Shown in pieces: positions 61,643 to 64,000 of a DNA stretch of 64,000 bases; the stretch's first letter is position 1, and each line of letters begins with the position of its first letter. The translations under genes were made by a program, and so were the position numbers. Source of the DNA: Meandrina meandrites (lineage: Eukaryota > Cnidaria > Anthozoa > Scleractinia > Meandrinidae). Where the stretch lies: positions 28,170,937-28,234,936 of the forward strand of contig OY855906.1 in NCBI GenBank assembly GCA_963693305.1, written 5' to 3'. The notes beneath the pieces were generated by a model. That model was given only the letters and a program-made list of their open reading frames with translations, was not told the DNA's origin and made no database searches.

Positions 61643-62386
61643 CGGTTAAACAATTGTATTCTATAAAATTCTGACTGAGTTATGAATTTTCAAAAACACT
61701 TCCTAACGGACTCAGGAATGCGTGACACGTAACATACCTGTAGTTGAAAGCGATTTTCTCGAATGTGGGACCTGATCAGAAGTCAAGTCTATTGTATCTC
61801 GAAAGTTCTAATACCAGTCTAGAAACCTATCGAATAAAATTTGTGGGCACTCTGCACTTCGCGCCGTACAGAGCAGCAAGATTTTCCCAAATTTTCGCCA
61901 TTTTGATTAAAACCAAAGATAACGACGGTCCGATTTCTTTACAGGGAACGCCTATAGATACGATCACTACCACTAAACACCACACTGTGGCATGCAAATA
62001 AATAATATCTGTAGATTTAGCCGTCGTTTGAGGAAAAAATCTACCGTTGTTGCAGGATTTTCAAAAGAAACAACGATAAATATCAATATGCAAATTAGCT
62101 CCGAAAGCGACATTTTGCTGTCTGTAATTCCAGAAAACTTTTTTCCTTAAAAATTATTTTACAAGGCAAAGAAATGTTTCTTACCTGAGCAAAGATGCCT
62201 TTCAGACTATGTAAAAGCGTTTCAGTTTTGCTCACGGTGAGTGATTATTTTCATTTCCCACGCTGCGGCCGGTAACACAGTGTTTGTTTTGTTTGCAGGG
62301 TTGTTGGTTTCACCCTAATTCAATTAAAAGCAGGCAAGTTGTCTACTTTTTCTCAGCTCATTCTTATAACGTCTGAGGTACCTGAC
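61643..62386. other. Spacer without recognised gene
   Basis: Open frames such as 61744-62001 have no recognisable domain and no clear repeat structure is seen. Confidence 0.35.
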
Positions 62387-62587
62387 TAGTAGTATAGTCG
62401 GTATTAATCAAATACCACCATGGGTTGGGGGCGGAACTTGAAACGTTTTAAACGTCCTATAATCAAAACCTAAAGCGACCTACGCTCACATAGCTCGCGT
62501 AGGTCGCTTTAGGTTTGATTATAGGACGTTTAAAACGTTTCAAGGCCAACCCATGGTAGTATTTGATTAATACCGACTATACTACTA
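62387..62587. repeat. Near-perfect 200-bp hairpin
   Basis: The left arm TAGTAGTATAGTCGGTATTA continues via CCATGGGTTGG, ACGTTTTAAACGTCCTATAA and AACCTAAAGCGACCTACGC. The right arm is its inverse, ending ACTACTA at 62587, with only a short loop (CTCACATAGCTC). Mismatches are few, so it is young or maintained. No coding capacity. Confidence 0.8.
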
Positions 62588-62673
62588 AGGAAATGAAAGG
62601 GAGCGAAAGGGAGTGAAACCCCAGGCGGGGACAAGCAATTAGAGAATTGACACCGTGCAGTATAAGCGCAGAG

Positions 62674-62886
62674 ATGGGAAGAGGAAGAAGTGGTATTACG
62701 GATCAAAGCATGAGAAAACCAAAAATAGGAAAAAACAGAAGAAGGGGAACTAATTTTGAAATATATCACTCACCCAGGGAACAAGAAAATCACCCACCAC
62801 TTTTATTGGCCGACATTGTTGCACAAATGAGAAATATGAGTCCGCAAGAAGTAAGGGATCTTCTTATAAAAAGTCTTGCCAATTAG
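62674..62886 (+). CDS. Small basic hypothetical protein (70 aa), upstream member of an ORF pair
   Basis: ATG at 62674. The N-terminal half is very basic (MGRGRSGITDQSMRKPKIGK, NRRRGTNF) and the C-terminal half looks helical and amphipathic (LLLADIVAQMRNMSPQEVRD). I do not recognise the family. It ends 23 bp before the second small ORF, a compact spacing more like a virus or compact mobile element than a coral gene. No intron is needed. It may equally be a chance frame. Confidence 0.35.
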   Translation: MGRGRSGITDQSMRKPKIGKNRRRGTNFEIYHSPREQENHPPLLLADIVAQMRNMSPQEVRDLLIKSLAN

Positions 62887-62909
62887 AGAAATACACCAAC
62901 AAGTGTATA

Positions 62910-63248
62910 ATGGCAGACACGTTGCAACTAATACAATCACTTCCACCAGAACTTCGATAACAAATCTACAAAGAGTATATTAAAATAAAACTCTGGCAGC
63001 GAAAAATTCTTGGCTGGAACGAGGTGAATGCTTCAATCGCCGAAGCACCATTTTGCGATCACAATCAACAAATTGTAAAGGTCTTATTTTGTTATAAATG
63101 TGGTCATTGCATTCGAAATTATTTCTGTAATCTGTGCAAAAGAAATGGAGTAAATCACTATCTCGGCTATCCTATTTATGATGAAGATGATTACGACGAG
63201 TGCTTCAAAAAATCTTTCTACTCGAGTTGGTGCGGAGCCGTTGCGTGA
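62910..63248 (+). pseudogene. Cys-rich small protein with F-box-like start, broken by an in-frame stop
   Basis: The frame from the ATG at 62910 runs 112 codons to the stop at 63246-63248 with one in-frame TAA at 62958-62960. The start (IQSLPPELR just before the stop) resembles the first helix of an F-box. Downstream there is a dense Cys/His pattern (CYKCGHCIRNYFCNLCKR) that looks zinc-binding, and an acidic YDEDDYDE stretch. Similar LPPEL-type short proteins occur in large DNA viruses and related mobile elements, so an endogenised origin is possible, but the family was not identified. The stop makes it non-functional as read, unless it is read from a later start. Confidence 0.4.
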
Positions 63249-63321
63249 CCTTTTTCTTAGAAAGACCGGAAACTAATATTTTTATTTCCCAGGCCCCTTG
63301 GACGAGCACAGTACAAACAAA

Positions 63322-63409
63322 ATGGCGGTCACCTCACGATTTAGTGTTTGGGCCGAAAAAAGACGAAACAGAACAGACATTACGAAAAAATACGCTCAGT
63401 TAACGCGCT
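63322..63409 (+). CDS. Possible first coding exon of a gene continuing beyond the window
   Basis: ATG at 63322 in an AAAATGGCGG context opens MAVTSRFSVWAEKRRNRTD, and a good donor GTAAGT starts at 63410. No acceptor or second exon was identified in the remaining 590 bp, and AAAATGGCGG also occurs in local repeats. Weak prediction. Confidence 0.25.
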
Positions 63410-64000
63410 GTAAGTTTTTGTGCCCCCACAGAAGCTGGCGAAGTGAGGCGACGAGAAGAAATCGAGAAATAACAGGATTTGATCACAGAAATGTTATCGC
63501 TCGATCGAGTGATCTTTCTAGAACACGGACTCGATAGAACATGTTTACTTTTTTTGTGCCTCTTGCATAGCCTCCACTACTTGATATGTTATCTGTCTGA
63601 CATCATTCTGCCAAACGGGAGTAGAAAGTTCGGTTAAAATAAAGCAAATCGCGTGGAAAAGGACAAGCATTTTGGCCTCTTGGCTATATTATATTTACAA
63701 ATCTTACCAAGTCTTTAATTATTCTGTCCAAAAGCGCATGCGTACGGGTCAAATATTGCGTCATTTAGGTGAAGAACAGAGAAAGTGGCACCACAAGGGT
63801 CAGAAATTTCAAAGTGAAGCAAATAAATAGAAATGTTGCCCATATACTAGTTAGTTCACAAATTCTGGTGAAGCCAAGGGAGGTGTGGCTGGCCCCCACT
63901 GAATCCTGCTATAATGGCTTGTGCAGATGGTGAGTTACGGGGTATAGGGGAACTCCTTTCAGTGGGAGATGCCCCTAGGGTGAGCCCGCTCCGGCCCTAC
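63410..64000. other. Right edge without recognised features
   Basis: No convincing exon, RNA gene or repeat. If 63322-63409 is an exon, this is the start of its intron. Confidence 0.35.

Overview
The window looks like animal nuclear DNA, most likely from a cnidarian and probably a stony coral. It is AT-rich, its genes are split by GT-AG introns, and short TACATGTA-type palindromes are frequent. The proteins are metazoan (an ACK/TNK2-family tyrosine kinase, collagen triple helix, Ig and F5/8 type C domains). It is packed with cut-and-paste transposons, hairpin MITEs, tRNA-derived SINEs and LINE 3' ends. The phylum is an inference from these features; no marker settles the species.

Region 1 (about 830-13148, + strand) is one 12-exon gene for a non-receptor tyrosine kinase of the ACK/TNK family: SAM, kinase, SH3, then a tail of about 775 residues rich in YxN tyrosine motifs and proline-rich SH3 ligands. 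All exon junctions are phase-consistent and give a predicted protein of 1255 aa. Its introns hold several TA-flanked MITEs.

Region 2 (16578-52487) is a family of three tandem F5/8 type C (discoidin) genes on the + strand. Copy A (16578-21357) encodes a signal-anchor, a 24-triplet collagen segment, three Ig domains and one discoidin domain. Copy B (29910-35801) has a different N-terminus, with a cytoplasmic segment and one transmembrane helix, joined directly to the discoidin domain. Copy C (37003-52487) resembles B, but its first exon is split by a 4.6 kb PIF/Harbinger transposon and its discoidin exon has a 1-bp frameshift, so it is a pseudogene. The discoidin module always follows a phase-1 intron, which fits exon shuffling.

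The PIF/Harbinger element (37107-41750) carries two open genes facing each other, a DDE nuclease/transposase and a Myb/SANT-like DNA-binding protein, so it looks autonomous. The introns and flanks of B and C contain nested insertions that can be dated relative to each other because the paralogue supplies the empty site.

Region 3 (52488-64000) is mostly mobile DNA: TTAA-flanked repeats broken by a CR1/L2-like LINE, two SINE copies, a 4 kb Mutator-like element with long terminal inverted repeats and a 9-bp target duplication (itself hit by a hAT-like insertion with a 5-bp duplication), a hAT-like MITE, a long hairpin and, near the right edge, two small unidentified ORFs in tandem, the second Cys-rich and broken by a stop. 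No convincing tRNA, rRNA or CRISPR locus was found.
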